A stretch of 64,000 nt of DNA from Phyllostachys edulis (GCA_036346405.1 CM070546.1:108134826-108198825); one strand, 5' to 3'. Counted from the stretch's first letter, positions 12,065-23,890 are shown. The notes: generated by a model from the sequence alone, not told the origin. Made by a program: numbers and translations.

Positions 12065-12848
12065 CTGAGATTTCTGGTTTTAATTGATAACTGTCATCTT
12101 TGTGTAAGCATGTGTTGTCAAGTATGTGAAAAAAAGGAACATTTTGTGAAGTATGACAGTTGTCATGTTTGGTTGATTAATGGGAATGGAAATGGTAATA
12201 GTGTATGCAAAAGTACTAGTAGAACAATCAACTTGTAATGTCATGGCAATATGCCAGGTCTATGCATCTGGTAATGTCATGCAAACAAGGTCAGGTCAAT
12301 TCTTCCTAGCTTATGAGAATACAGCAAGTGCTGGAACCAACCTGTAATGTCATGCCAGTATGAAATCAGAAAAGATTTGACAAACCAACTTGTGATAACA
12401 ACAGAGAAAATCATTACTAATAAGGAATAGTAACAACAGAGAAAATAACCTTGAGTGTATCATACAAACTTGTTCATCAGCTTATAGCCATAAGAGGATG
12501 TGCTGGTCAGGAATCTATGCATCTGTGGTAAGACCAACTTGTTGATCTGGTAAGACCAACTTGTTCATGCATACACTGAACTCCAGGAGTATCAACTCGC
12601 CTAACAATTGACAGATTAGAAGCAGTTCATGCATACACTCAACACCACAGATTGACAGATTAGAAGCAGTTCATGCATACACTCAACACCACAGATTGGC
12701 AGATTAGAAGGACATCAACATTCATTAAAGTACTTTCATAAACACACAGGTCTATGAAAAGTGTCCTCAAGTCTGGCACATTACATCCAACTTCTACAAA
12801 GTCTGGCAAAATACATTACAACCCTTAGTCAAGACTGGCACATTACAA
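12065..12848. repeat. MULE-1 intergenic spacer with 44-bp tandem repeat
   Basis: Non-coding AT-rich DNA between the two convergent genes. It contains a 44-bp unit (attgacagattagaagcagt ... caacaccacag) present at 12607-12650 and 12651-12694, plus a partial copy to 12710. A looser 'gtaatgtcatgc' repeat lies at 12235-12355. Confidence 0.75.
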
Positions 12849-13767
12849 TCACTTGGAAGGCATCTGTTTCTTGCCCCTAGTGAAGACTTTCTTCTTGGCC
12901 TTGCATGAAGGTTCATGTGTTGTGACATGAGCTCTTGCAGACCTTGAGTTCAGATTGATATTCACTGTCGAGCTAGCCTGTGAGCCTGGAACATGAGCCT
13001 CAAGGTTCATAGTAGCTGACCCCCATTTGGTTGTTATCACATTGGCCTTAGCTGATGTCTTGATTAACTCCTGAACATGCATACCAGACTACAATATAGA
13101 AAAGGAGACATGGCCAGTTATGTGCATGTTGTAATCAAAGTGGGAATATGTTAGTGCAGTTGCTTACATTTTGGATTGTTGTTCTTGTATGCTGTGATTG
13201 CAGCTGTCCTGAACCACTTATCCTCTTATGGCTAAAAGTTGATGATGCAGTCACTGGCTTCCTCTTTCTTAGTACACTCTCCTGGCTTCCTGGTGGTAAT
13301 AATATCTGAGAGGAATTTATCATTAGCAGGTGACAAGAAGGTGAACACAAGAAAGTGACAATGCACATTACCATTGCATCCATATTATGTACATTACCAC
13401 TGCATCCATATTATGTACATTACCAATAGCATCCATATTATGTAAACACAAGAAGGTGACAATGCACATTACCATTGCATCCAGTGGTGGCATAGGAGCA
13501 TTTGTAGCAGCTTCCCCTCTTCTCTTCATGCAGGATCCCCTATTGTGGCCAATGCCTTTACAAAGTCTGCACCTGATGATGGTGTCAACCCTAGAAACTC
13601 TTATGCTCTTGGGTTTCTCATTCGGTTCCCTTCTCCTCTCCTTCCTTGGCCTTCTTGGCATCTTGACATACGTAGGAGCTCTTGGTTTTGGTCTTTCAGA
13701 GGTGGGCCATGAAGTAGTACCCTCCATTGGTTGCAGACAATGCTCATAGGTCTTGTTGAATTCTTCA
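12849..13767 (-). pseudogene. MULE-1 transposase, C-terminal exons (cut off by CACTA)
   Basis: Minus-strand continuation of the transposase from 26081: dropping the CACTA and one tca copy, the reading frame continues in phase across the site. The part next to the junction has the conserved Tyr-containing block that follows the SWIM finger in MULE transposases, then a basic Arg/Lys/Pro segment, and a zinc knuckle CRLCKGIGHNRGSC near 13535-13580. Further exons follow at about 13310-13170 and 13085-12849, with GT/AG borders, ending in a basic tail with stop near 12849. The intron region at 13368-13480 holds 2-3 copies of a ~29-bp repeat. Separated from its promoter by 12.3 kb, it cannot be expressed normally. 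Confidence 0.8.
13368..13490. repeat. Short tandem repeat in transposase intron
   Basis: Three imperfect copies of attaccattgcatccatatt plus atgtac in a row. An outer copy of 'acacaagaaggtgacaatgcacattaccattgcatcca' is duplicated at about 13335-13380 and 13445-13485, suggesting slippage or a small tandem duplication at the exon border. Confidence 0.75.
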
Positions 13768-14080
13768 CACTACTACAGAACAGACCTTTGGTCGAACTGC
13801 CAAATGGGCAATAGTCTCGGAGAAAATTGCGTCCGGGACCAAAAAGATCTTTAGTCGATTGGTAACACCAGCAGGGACTAAAGTCCCCGCCCAACTCACG
13901 GTGGCGTGCTCGGTGGCGAGCTTTTAGTCGGTTGGTGTTACCAACCGACTAAATATCAACCTTTAGTCGGTTGGTACTACAATCCAGGGACTAAATCTTT
14001 AGTCCCGGATTGTAGTACCAACTGGACTAAAGGTTGGCATTAGTCGGTTAGTAACACCAACCGACTAAATGTCCTTCTAT
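13768..14080. repeat. CACTA left subterminal hairpin repeats
   Basis: Several copies of TTTAGTCGGTTGGTGTTACC and its complement, arranged as inverted pairs (for example 13927-13955 and 13970-14030), alternate with 'agtcccggattgtagtacc' variants. In CACTA elements these are binding sites for the TNP1-like protein. Confidence 0.9.
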
Positions 14081-14865
14081 TTAAACTCACCTTGGCGTTA
14101 AATCACACAGAGCCGGAACGCCGATTGTCATGGCCGGACACGCCATTGGCATGCCACCACTGCTTGGGAGCCGTTCATTCACTCAACCGTATTCACCGGC
14201 GTGTTCATGTAAGCTCTGATGCTAACCCTGCCGTCCATTATGAAAAATATGAAATGTGAAATTTGAATAATTTTTATATGTTATAAAATTGCCAATTAAT
14301 TCATAAATGGAACTTTCATGATTTTTGTAGGCCACAATAAATTTCCAAAAATCATGAAATTTGTTTTTCCACTAAGTTACACTGTGAACAGTCCATATAA
14401 AAATTTTAAGACTATTTGGACAAAGTTGAATTTATACCTATTTTATGCTTATTTATTTAATTATTATTCCATGAATTTTGTAGGCTAAATTAATGATCCA
14501 AAAATTCTGAAAATTGTTTTGCCATCTAATTAGGCTATGAACTATCTGTACAAAAATTTTGGGATCAATCTGAAGACTTTTATTTTTCACCTTATTTAAT
14601 AATTATTTAAATAAATGAAAAATGACTTTTACATGTGTTAGTTAGGTTAAGCTTTGAGGGTGTTTGATGAGATAAGTCTTATCTTATCAGATCCAACCTC
14701 TTGGGTAAAAATAATAAATATTAATTTTGTTTTAATAAATAAGTTTAATATTTAATTATTAAGTAATTAGTTAATCTCTTAATTAGCTTAATCACTTAGT
14801 TATTGTTTGCCTTTTGGATTGATTGTTGACTTAGTAATTATGTGATATGTCATATAATGCAGACG
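14081..14865. other. CACTA 5' region upstream of transposase, no gene seen
   Basis: AT-rich leader. Two related blocks (around 14310-14420 and 14480-14600) share 'ttttgtaggc', 'aaattcatgaa/aaattctgaaa' and 'caaaaattttgg', so this part is an old tandem duplication. No ORF of note. Confidence 0.5.
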
Positions 14866-17800
14866 ATGACACGCCATTGGATGTACAATGTCGATCGCCG
14901 CTCCAAAGAGTTCATTGATGGCGTGCATTATTTCTTAAGAGTGGCCGAGGCAAACAAAGCGGGATGGTTTCATGTCTTTGTCCATGTGCCCCTGTGTAAG
15001 AATTTGAAGGAATATTCTAGCTCAAGGAGTCTTCACTCACACTTGTTGAAGTCGGGTTTCATGCCAAACTATATTTGTTGGACCAAGCACGGAGAAACCG
15101 AGGTTATAATGGAAGAAGGTGAAGAAGAACAATTGGACCCTAACGACATTATTGCTCAATACGGTGACTTCGATGATCTTGCAATGGGCGAAGTCAAGAA
15201 GAGGCAGGCGTAAGACACACTCGCTGAAGATGATGCTCTTGGTGATGTCATTCGTGATGCACAAAGAGATTGCGAAAGTGAAAAGGAGAAGGCTAAGTTT
15301 GACCGCATGCTAGAGGATCACAAGAAATTACTATACCCGTCCGTAGAAGATGGGCAAAAAAGTTGGGTACAACACCGAGTTGCTACAATGGAAGGCCATG
15401 AATGGTGTATCAGGCAAGGCATTTGGGCAATTATGAAGATCCAAAAAGATGCTTAGAAGCCTAACGAATTGCCCGCCACTACGTCTGAAGCAAAGCAGTC
15501 GTTTGCCCTTTGGGATTAGAAATCCGGAAGATACATGCATGTCCTAATGATCGCATCTGTATCGTGGCAAGGACTACGAATTTGGATGAATGCCCCGTAT
15601 GCAAAGCGTCGCGGTATAAGATCGGCGAGATGACCTGGCGATGTTGAGGGCGAAGAACGCCCCAGAAGAAAATCCTGCCAAGGTTATGTGGTATGCTCCT
15701 ATAATACCACGCTCAAACGCGTCTGTTCATAAACAAGGACCATGCAAAGTTGTCGCGATGGCACAAAGAAGACCGTAAGGTAGACAACATGTTGAGACAC
15801 CTGGCGATGGGTCCCGGTGGAGAGCAATAGGCGAGAGAATTCCGGAGTTTGCAGATGGCGCAAGAAACCTAAGGTTCGCTTTAAATGCGGATGGTATGAA
15901 TCCTTTTGGGGACGAGCACTAGTCATAGCACTTGGCTCGTTACTCTATGTATCTACAACCTTCCTCCATGGTTATGCATGAAGCGGAAGTTCATTATGAT
16001 GCCGGTGCTCATCAAGGCCGAGGCAACCCGGCAACGACATCGATGTCTACCGAGGCCATTAGTTGAGGAACTCCTGCTTTTATGGAGCAAACCGGTGTAC
16101 GTATGTGGGATGAGTACAAGCAGAACACTTCGACTGCGAGCATTGTTGTTCGTAACAATCAATGATTGGCTGCTCTAAGTAATCTTTCGGAGACGGACAA
16201 ACAAGGGATACAATGCATGCACACAATGTTTTGATGACATTGACGGTATATATTTGAAAAAAATGTCGAAAGGTCGTGTACCTTGGCCATCGTCGTTTTC
16301 TTCCTATGAATCACCAACTAAGAAAGAAAGGCAAGCATTTTAACGGTAAGGCGTAACACGAACCAAGCCTCGCGAACCGAGGCGGGAGGATGTACTTGAT
16401 ATGGTCAAGGATGTGCAAGTAGTCTTTGGAAAGGGACAAGGCAAATAACCTGTTAGAAAGATGCTAAGGGACACGCACCCATGTGGAAGAAGAAGTCCAT
16501 ATTTTGGGAGCTACCCTATTGGCAAGTCCTAGAGGTCATAGCAACGCGATCGGCGTGATGCACGACAAAGAATCTTTGTGTGAACTCGCTAGGATTCATG
16601 GATGTGTATGGAAAGTCTAAGGATTCACTCGAAGCACGACAGGACTTGCGGCGCATGAAAGAACGAGACAACTTTGCATCCAGAGAAGGCAGACGATGGG
16701 CGCCATTACTTAAGACACGCTAGCTTCACTCTTAGCAAAGAAGAGAAGGAAAGCATGTTTGAATGCCTAAACAAACATCAAGGTCCCATCTGGATTCTCC
16801 TCCAATATAAAGCGTATAATAAATGTGCGGAGAAGAAATTCCTACACTTAAAGTCCCATAGCGCCACGTGCTTATAGACGCAATTGCTTAGGTTGCTTTA
16901 AGAGGAATTCTACCTCCACATGTACGTCTCGCCATCGTGAAGCTATGTGCATTCCTCAATGCAATTTCTCGAAGGCAATCAATCCAATGGAACTAGCTAC
17001 TCTGAGAATGATGTGGTTCAATGTCTTGTCGACTTTGAGTTGGTGTTCCTCCATCCTTCTTTAATATCATGACACACCTCCTAGTTCACTGGTCAAGGAG
17101 ATTAATATTCTCGGTCTGTGTTCCTACACAACATGTTCCCCTTTGAGAGGTTCATGGAGTCTGAAGAAATATGTTCACCGGCGTGCTCGGCCGAAGGAAG
17201 CATCGCCAAGGGCTACGAGACGAGGAGGTCATTGAGTTCTGTGTTGACTTCATTCCCGACCTTGACCCGATTGGTGTTCTGAATCGCGACACGAGGGAGA
17301 CTTCTTGGAAAGGAACACTAGGGAAGAAAACATATATCGATGCAGGGGACGATTATTTCAATAAAGCGCACTACAGTTCTTCAAAACTCCTCCGTGGTGG
17401 AGCCGTATGTCGAGTACACAAGGAGTTCCTCGATCCCGGCTTCGAGGAAGAATGAAGCTTGGATTAGGCGTCATCACATGGAAACTTTCGGCGGTTGGTT
17501 GCGAAAAGAATGTCGGGGTGATGACAATATTGATGAGCAAGCTGTATTTGTTGGCTAGGCAACCATCGTGGCACATCCTCACGCATAAAAAGTGCGAGAT
17601 AAATGGAAATACATTTTACAATCGTAGCCCAAGATAAAAGAGCACGAACCAAAACATTGGTGTCGCGTAGATGCCATGCAGACCCAAATGGAAAGAGGCA
17701 AACATATTATGGCGCATAGAGGAGATTTGGGAACTAGACTACGCACCTAATTTTAAAGTCCCTTTGTTCCAAAGTGCCAATGGGTGAAGATGATGGGAGG

Positions 17801-18186
17801 CGGGGTAACAATCGACAAGGAGTATGGAATGACAACGGTGGACCTCAACAATATTGGGTACAAAGGCGAACCATTAGTCCTTTCTGCCGATGTGAATCGG
17901 TGTTCTATGTGAAAGACATGTCTACAAAACCCAAGAGAGGAAAAACGACGACAAATCAACCAATGAGCCAAACGCCACATAGTTCTTTCGGGGAAAAGAA
18001 ACATCGTGGGAATTGAGGACAAGTCGGACAAGTCGAGAAGATTATGAAGCGGATGACCGAATCCAGCCCTTGGTGTGACCAAAGACCCAAGCATCCGCTA
18101 AATGCCGAGGACACTCCATGGTTACTAAGCATGATCATAACCAAGGGTCATACGTCAAGAAGAAGTTCACCATTGTGCCCGCTTGA
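14866..18186 (+). pseudogene. TNP2-type CACTA transposase, degenerate
   Basis: The ATG at 14866 opens the transposase-associated domain (HWMYN.DRRSKEFIDGV ... SRSLHSHLLKSGF, about residues 3-75; PF13963-like), open to 15213. After that only fragments remain: the core (PF02992-like) shows DGMNPFG near 15885-15910 and IYNLPPWLCMKRK near 15950-15990 in different frames. The C-terminal DUF4218/DUF4216-like part is recognisable at 17350-18186 (WHILTHKKCEINGNTFYNR around 17570-17630; QWVKM and FYVKDMSTKPKRG around 17775-17940; final KKKFTIVPA then TGA at 18184). Dozens of indels and stops make it inactive. Confidence 0.85.
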
Positions 18187-18620
18187 TATATAGTGATGTT
18201 TAATAAATAGTGTGTATTAGAGATTTTATGTAATAATTGTAACCAGATGTTTCTATCATATTTTTCTTGTTTTTATCATTTCAAATGAAATTCCTATTCG
18301 ATAAAAGGACACATGTACCTCTGTGAAGCATGTCTTCTCCACGGTGTCAAAATGACTTGAAATTTTTTAGCAAGTATTTATGCCTTCAAATGAAATTCCC
18401 GACTTGTGGTTTGAGCCCTTCATTTTGTTTATAGTTGGCTCTTCACTTCCCGACTTGTGGTCACTATAAAAGTCGTTTGAAATGTCAATAAGATAAAAGG
18501 AAATGCAACTATTATTTTAAAAAATTTATGCCTAGTATTTAATTTACTATGCATTTAACAAGAATTAGCATATTTATACAAATAAACTTAATACAAAACC
18601 CAAAGCTGTGGCTGTGGCGG
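18187..18620. other. CACTA region after transposase, no gene seen
   Basis: AT-rich 3' sequence following the transposase stop. A direct repeat of 'cttcaaatgaaattcc' and 'cccgacttgtggt' occurs twice between 18380 and 18470. No coding potential recognised. Confidence 0.4.
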
Positions 18621-18629
18621 GGCTCGAAT

Positions 18630-18860
18630 AGTGTAGTGGGGACCTTTAGTCCCGGTCCAGACACTGCTTGGGACTAAAGGTCACACACCCGAGACTAAAG
18701 GTTCTCTGGAAAATATGTCCCACAAAAACCTTTAGTCCCGGCCGTGGCACCACCCGGGACTAAAGGTCCAAATTTTTAGTCCCGGTCCGTATTACCACGC
18801 GGGACTAAAGGTCTTTAGTCCGGTGGTATATCTGCTTGGGACTAAAGGTCCCCATCAAGA
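18630..18860. repeat. Internal CACTA-subterminal-type hairpin cluster
   Basis: At least eight copies of TTTAGTCCCGG / GGGACTAAAGGT in both orientations, the pattern expected at CACTA ends but lying in the middle of this element. The motif variant is CCCGGG(T/A)-type rather than the GGTTGGT-type at the outer ends, so it may come from a different CACTA subfamily inserted or recombined here. Confidence 0.75.
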
Positions 18861-18905
18861 TTTAAGCAACAATGGCTTCTTCCCTTCTTCCACCCCTTAG
18901 TCTCC
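18831..18905 (+). repeat. Direct repeat, copy 1 (partner 20221-20291)
   Basis: 'cttgggactaaaggtcccc', then 'aagcaacaatggcttcttcc' and 'cttcttccaccccttagtctcc' recur at 20221-20291 with small indels. The two copies bracket 1.3 kb that includes a captured gene fragment. Confidence 0.8.
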
Positions 18906-19190
18906 CTCGCCGTCTCCTCGGCTCCGGCTTCGTCGCGCCCGGCCTCCTCCTTCCTCCTCCGTGGCGCCCCACTCCCGCCACCACCTCCACTCGGCTCCTC
19001 CTCCGCTTGCGCTCAGCTCGCCCGGCTCCTCCTCCTTGGCCGGATCCGGTCGGCCTCCGCCTTGGCGAACTACGCCACCAGTGCCGAGCCGCCTCCTCCA
19101 CGGTGAGCTCCTCATCTCTTGTCGCATGTGCATTTCTCTGCAGCTTGTCAAATTATTTCCTTTGGGGATTGAAAGGAGACCGATTCTGAA
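18872..19190 (+). pseudogene. GC-rich Leu/Pro/Arg-rich ORF, possibly a captured 5' exon
   Basis: The ATG at 18872 starts a 105-codon frame in strongly GC-rich DNA, unlike its AT-rich surroundings. The N-terminus (Leu/Pro/Arg-rich) could be a transit-peptide-like leader or simply read-through of GC-rich 5' UTR. A plausible donor/acceptor lies before the kinase-like segment that follows. No family recognised, and both strands are open, so coding is uncertain. Confidence 0.35.
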
Positions 19191-19548
19191 ATAGTGGCTG
19201 CCCAAGTTCTTGATGAAGCCACTGAGGAAGAGATTAGCAGTGTAGCTTCTCTTGCAGAGATGTGCTTGAGTCTCCGAGGTTAGGATAGGCCTACCATGAA
19301 ACAAGTGGAGATGGCTTTGCGGGTTTTGCAAACAAAAGGTTGAACTCGTGCTATGTTGATCCAGAAATGAACAAGAGAAGGAACCATTGCTAAGTACAAG
19401 AGAAAAATCTAGTTCTCGGTTGTTGGTCGTTGATTTCAATGCTAAAGCTAATTTGCCATCTGAAAACACCGATTGTGTTATATGTATATCTTTGAGCAAG
19501 AGTTTGTCATATGCATCTTTGGAGTATCACGCTAGGATGTGTATATGA
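19170..19548 (+). pseudogene. Captured receptor-kinase (wall-associated-kinase-like) C-terminal fragment
   Basis: The frame from 19194 gives the end of a Ser/Thr kinase domain, subdomain XI: ...EEEISSVASLAEMCLSLRG, then an in-frame TAG, then DRPTMKQVEMALRVLQ. The spacing LAxxCLxxxGxxRPTMKxVxxxLxxL is characteristic of plant receptor-like kinases, and the E-E-I-x-x-V-A-x-L-A-x-M-C-L form fits wall-associated kinases. After a shift, a Ser/Leu-rich tail runs to TGA at 19546. Upstream kinase subdomains are absent. It lies between the two genes of the CACTA element, the usual place for captured host sequence. Confidence 0.65.
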
Positions 19549-19980
19549 AGTTTCTACATATTTAATTCTTGATCCTATACCGGATGGTGTGCCCCCGATT
19601 TCCCTTTTCATGAAGAAAGTACCATATATGTACTTTTTAGGTTAAGCACCATGTAAGTCACTAGTCATGTAATCGATAGTGCAACTTTTACTTAATAGAC
19701 ACATTACGAACAAACTATTGTATCAAGTTTGTATGATCCAATCTACTCAAGTTTTCTAGCTTCTTGGCGTGCCCAACACCGAATTGGCAAAGTTGGGGTT
19801 AGAGTCATTTGTACCGGCGAGTTGTGAAAGTAAAGCATCAAACAAAAGCAAAGACTCATTTTGGTACTTGGTAAGTATACAAAAGATCATAATTGGAAGT
19901 CAGAATCGAACAACGAGGTTAAGTATTTAAACTGCACATCAGAATATACAGGATCTAGATGTAGCATAGAGGCTGAGTAT

Positions 19981-20216
19981 TGTTAGATAATCTTTGTTTA
20001 GGAAATAGTTTCCATTTAGGATTTCTGTTTTTGGAGTTGGAGTTGGAGTCTTGCTTGGTTTAGTTGTTTGAGTCAAAGTCGGCCGTGTGCGTGAGTGTAT
20101 AAAAGAACGTGTATTAGCTGTATTAGCGCCATGTAAAGATAGAACCAGAAGCTAGCAATGTAAGAGTTGAGAAGTGAGAGAAAAGCAATAAGAAGAAGAG
20201 AAAAGAGAAGCGCCAT
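19981..20216 (+). other. Possible short LTR-like insert
   Basis: Starts TGTTAGATAATCTTTG and ends near 'aagcgcca', with a TATA-like 'gtataaaag' at about 20096, resembling a small copia or TRIM LTR. No convincing 5-bp TSD was found (agtat before; taata after), so this is tentative. Confidence 0.25.
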
Positions 20217-20220
20217 GTAA

Positions 20221-20291
20221 TACTTGGGACTAAAGGTCCCCTCGATTATAAGCAACAAATGGCTTCTTCCTTCTTCCACCCCTTAGTCTCC
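20221..20291 (+). repeat. Direct repeat, copy 2 (partner 18831-18905)
   Basis: Second copy of the GGGACTAAAGGT / atggcttcttcc / ccaccccttagtctcc block, followed by unrelated pyrimidine-rich sequence. See the first copy. Confidence 0.8.
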
Positions 20292-21587
20292 TAAATCGAC
20301 TTCTTTTTCTTTTTCTTTAATTGTTTCATTTTCTTTTTCTGTTATAAATGAGTTATTTATGCAATTATTGAATGTCGTTAATTATCGTTAAATACCATCA
20401 ATTGCATTAATTGTTGTGAAGAATTACTTGTGTGCAAATTGCCATCAATTGTCGTCAAATGTCGTTAGTTGTTGTCAATTGCACTCATTGTCGTTGAGAT
20501 TACTTGTGTGCAAATTGTCGTTAAATGACATCAAACAAGCCATCATTTGTGTAATATCCAAAAATCTCTGGCGTTTGAATTTGTTTAAAAATATGGAATT
20601 TTTAAAACTTTTGGAAACTGACTGTTGATATTCAAGTTTTGGACTTTATATTGGAAATAGTTGTCGAACAATGAAACTTTAGAAAAAATGAAACCATAAA
20701 ATCTGGTCTAGACCGAAAACCATCCGAGACCAGCCCGACCTCTCCTTTTTCTTTTCCTTTTCTTTCTTTTCTTTTCCTCCTTTTCTATTCCTTTTCTTCT
20801 CCTTCTCTTTTCTCCTTCCCTGGGCCCACTTGACCTCTACCTCTAGGGTTGCCTCACAAGACGTCCTTTGCCTCATGATTGTAGCCATGTAAATCGACGT
20901 TCTCACCCAACCTCCGCCTCAAGGGCTGCTCTCCTCCGTGTCGAGTCGTGCCGTCACCTCCTCTGACCCCATCATGTCATTTGTGCTCACGTCCACAAGA
21001 TAGAAGCTTCACTCACGCCTCCCGCCAGAGGGTTTTGTGCGAGAACTTGCCCGCCACACCATTGTTAAGCCGCACGCTCCCTCCCTTCCTCCGGCCCCAT
21101 TCATTCCCCACCCCTTGTCCATTTCCCTCTCGTCGAGCTCACTCGAGCAAAGGTGTCTCTCTGCTCCGACCGCCATGAGCACCATGCCGCCCTAGTCGCA
21201 CCATTGAGCTCTGGCTAGCCCCATCGTGCCATGAAGACCACCTCGATGCCCTCGACCTCCTCGGCTCACCCACCTCCCCTCCTGTGCCTGTCTTGGTTTG
21301 GAATGGCCACACCACCAACGTCTTCCCCAAAGCCGACCGCGCTCCACTTGTCGTTCGGCCGCCGGTGAGATTCTCCCCATCTACTCGCGTCCAAATGTGT
21401 CCCAAAGAACCTCCTCAAAACCCCTCAATCAATTTCGGATCGATGCAAGGAACTCGTCACTTGTTGTTTTTCTTTTGTCGATGCATGTCACGAACCGCAC
21501 GCCACTTGATGCTAAATCATAACCCGATCACGAACCGTTCTAACGTCCTACACATATATTTGCGTAAATGGTCGACCGAATGACAAC
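20292..21587. other. CACTA mid-region: simple repeats and GC-rich non-coding DNA
   Basis: 20380-20540 has repeated 'aattgtcgt(c/t)aaatg' words and two copies of 'acttgtgtgcaaattg'. 20735-20825 is a C/T-only tract that translates to a Lys/Glu string on the other strand and is not a gene. 20880-21500 is GC-rich with several overlapping ORFs on both strands and no recognisable family. It may be a captured gene edge (5' UTR-like) or the leader of the second CACTA gene. Confidence 0.4.
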
Positions 21588-23270
21588 ATGGACGATGCCA
21601 TGATGGATATTATCAACAATGACGCCTTACAAGGTGCCCAATTGAAGGTGATGACAACAATCAAGAAGTAGATGGCGGAGTCGATTTTGCCGATTATGAA
21701 GATGAGCAAGACAATCTTTGGCGAGGTCTATCTACAATCTCTTATGTATACATGAAATTGAGAATAATTTCATTTGTCGATAAATATATTTATTTAAATC
21801 TTTGTGTTTCTACATTCAGTAGCCCTCTGGATCGGCGACAACAACGGGGAAGAGTAGAAATGTACGAGGCAGAAGAAGCCGTTGGAGGGTCGGTTCATTC
21901 TCTCGCAATTCGAGGAGCATCTACAGCAAAGTACTTGGACCACATGCACGTAAATTTGTCGACCATGTGGGTACCTTGTAAGGGACAGGATCGATCAATG
22001 CTCGTGAATGGAAGCAAAAGAAAGTTGCTCCTCATATTAGTTTTGTCTCGATCGTGACAAGGCACTAGTTTGGCAAGATGTCCTTCAACATTTCGCGCTC
22101 GTCATGTAAGATGAAGCTTTGAAGGAGAGAGTTAGGAACTGGCTATGAAGAAGATGGCCACACAATTCTAGTGTTGGAAGAAGAAATTGTACAACACATT
22201 TATCGGGAAGAACTCGGCGCCAGATTTCAACACTAAGGCCTACGTCAAGTTGAGGCCGTTTTGGGATGATTTTGCAGTTCAAGACATCGGATGAGGGTGA
22301 GGCACGGGTGAGAAGGAACCAACAGAATGCCCGACAAAAGCAATACCACCATCACTTGGGATCGGTGGCTCTGAGTGCCATTCCTAAGTGGGAAAGAATG
22401 GAACAGGAGATTCTTGCCAAGGGATCGAACGAGAATCAATCAAGCCTTTGCCCGAGCGCCAAGTATTGGTTTTTGGTCATGGGGAAGCACTCGACCTAGA
22501 GACCAGGAAAGATAGTGTATGGCATAAAACTCCAAAGAGCGTAGAAAGATTTGCTTATGCTCGAGGCTTGGTGAGAGTGGCGGTGTGGCACCTAACAGAG
22601 ATAAGGATGAGTGACATCATACGGAGAATCTTGAACACGGTGGGCGAACAAGAGGCTATGGGGAGGTGTCGTGGGAGCATGCCTTCCCTAAAGACAAAGC
22701 CACCTATAGAAGCCGCCAGAGAAAGAAGTACGAGGAGGCAGAGCGGATGCGCAGGATGGAGGAAATGGTTCGTGAGTCACGGAAGTGGCTCGTGAAGCGA
22801 GAGAGCGAGAAAAGCACTTGAAGCCAAAATGAATGAGGAAATCAAAAGGCAAGTGCTGAGATAGCGATAAGTTCCATCCAAAGGCAAAGCGCATCACGGT
22901 AGAGTCAACATCGGCCCCTAATCGGTTGAAAAGCGATTGCGCTTCCACGGAGGTGCCAAGTGATTCAAGATGGCGCAGGTCGCTTCCCGTGGATGACATC
23001 ACCGATCCTCTCACGACATGTGAGTTGCACATTCGAGAGGGAATGCCACGGTCATGGTGGCTATCGGTGTTGTATCTCGTGTCGACCCTACGAAGACACC
23101 AAGATGCCATGGGGCATTAATACCTCTGGATATGCTAGCGTCTCGGTGGATAGAGTTGTGAAAGGTAATAGCAATGTGCCTCTTGACATTGAAGGAGGTG
23201 ATGGGAGAAGACTTTAGGAGAAGCGGAGAAGACATTCATATGTTGGCGCAAGCGCTATATCATTATTCTG
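21588..23270 (+). pseudogene. CACTA second gene, TNP1-like (Transposase_24-type) part
   Basis: From the ATG at 21588 (acidic MDDAMMDII... start) fragments in changing frames follow the plan of grass CACTA ORF2 proteins. There is a DRDKALVW-type block near 22045-22080, a KERVRNWAMKKMA-like block near 22125-22160, an AYVKLRPFWDDF block near 22240-22275, then FKTSDEGEARVRRNQQNARQ (22280-22340) and a long Arg/Glu/Met-rich coiled-coil zone (22690-22860). The GYASVSVDRVVKG...GGDGR block at 23125-23215 closes it. Frameshifts and stops are frequent. Such proteins bind the subterminal repeats in autonomous CACTA elements. Confidence 0.75.
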
Positions 23271-23440
23271 GGCGCCACCTCCTCCTCCTCAACAACCTAA
23301 CCCTAGAGTGCGGATGAAAGTGAACGAAACATTTTTTCACTAATTATGTATTGGCTTAAATAACGGTTTACTCATACCACGTTGTTTTCTGTGAGAACCT
23401 CCCCAACCTAAGTCCAATTATCCATTCACCACCGTCACAA

Positions 23441-23890
23441 GTGTTGCGGGCGATGACAATGAAGTGGAAGACAGCCGCATCCCCACCGCCCCATCGCCTC
23501 CACGGCGGGCTCCAACGCCGACGCCGCCATCGGCCGCTCCATCGCCTCCACGGTGGGCTCCAACGCCGCCATCGCCCCATCGCCTCCTGGCGGGCTCCAA
23601 CGCCGCCACCGCCGCTCCATCGCCTCCACGGCGGCTCCAACGCCGACACCGCCGACCCTCTCGCCAAAGAAGAGGCGCACCCCTAAGCAACGGCGTCGGC
23701 CCCACCGCCAAGAAGAAACCTCGGGGAGAACACCCACTATTTCTAAGGCAGCGAAACTTTCCTATGAGAAGATCGCCGAGGAAATAGATGCTTTGAAAAC
23801 AGATGTGGGCGGTTTCTTCGCGAAAGTCAAGGCTAAAAGTGAAGCGGCGAAACCGAGAAGCCGTGCTTTTCAGACGTCGAAGTTCTAAGG
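23441..23890 (+). pseudogene. CACTA second gene, proline-rich linker
   Basis: GC-rich segment built of repeated 'catcgcctccacggcgggctccaacgccg'-like units of about 30-40 bp, translated as SPPRRAPTP-type repeats. Next comes a Lys/Ala helical stretch (KAAKLSYEKIAEEIDALKTDV) ending at TAA near 23888. Low-complexity linkers of this kind sit between the TNP1-like and protease parts of this gene in related elements. The opposite-strand Arg/Gly/Trp ORFs are shadows. Confidence 0.6.

Noticed and set aside
18897..19499. 200-residue minus-strand ORF over the captured region
   Set aside because: It runs antisense across the kinase fragment and GC-rich exon. It is an open shadow without family signal, while the plus strand has a recognisable kinase motif.
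20679..20906. Lys/Glu-rich ORF on the minus strand
   Set aside because: Translation of a C/T-only tract (20735-20825); low-complexity artefact.
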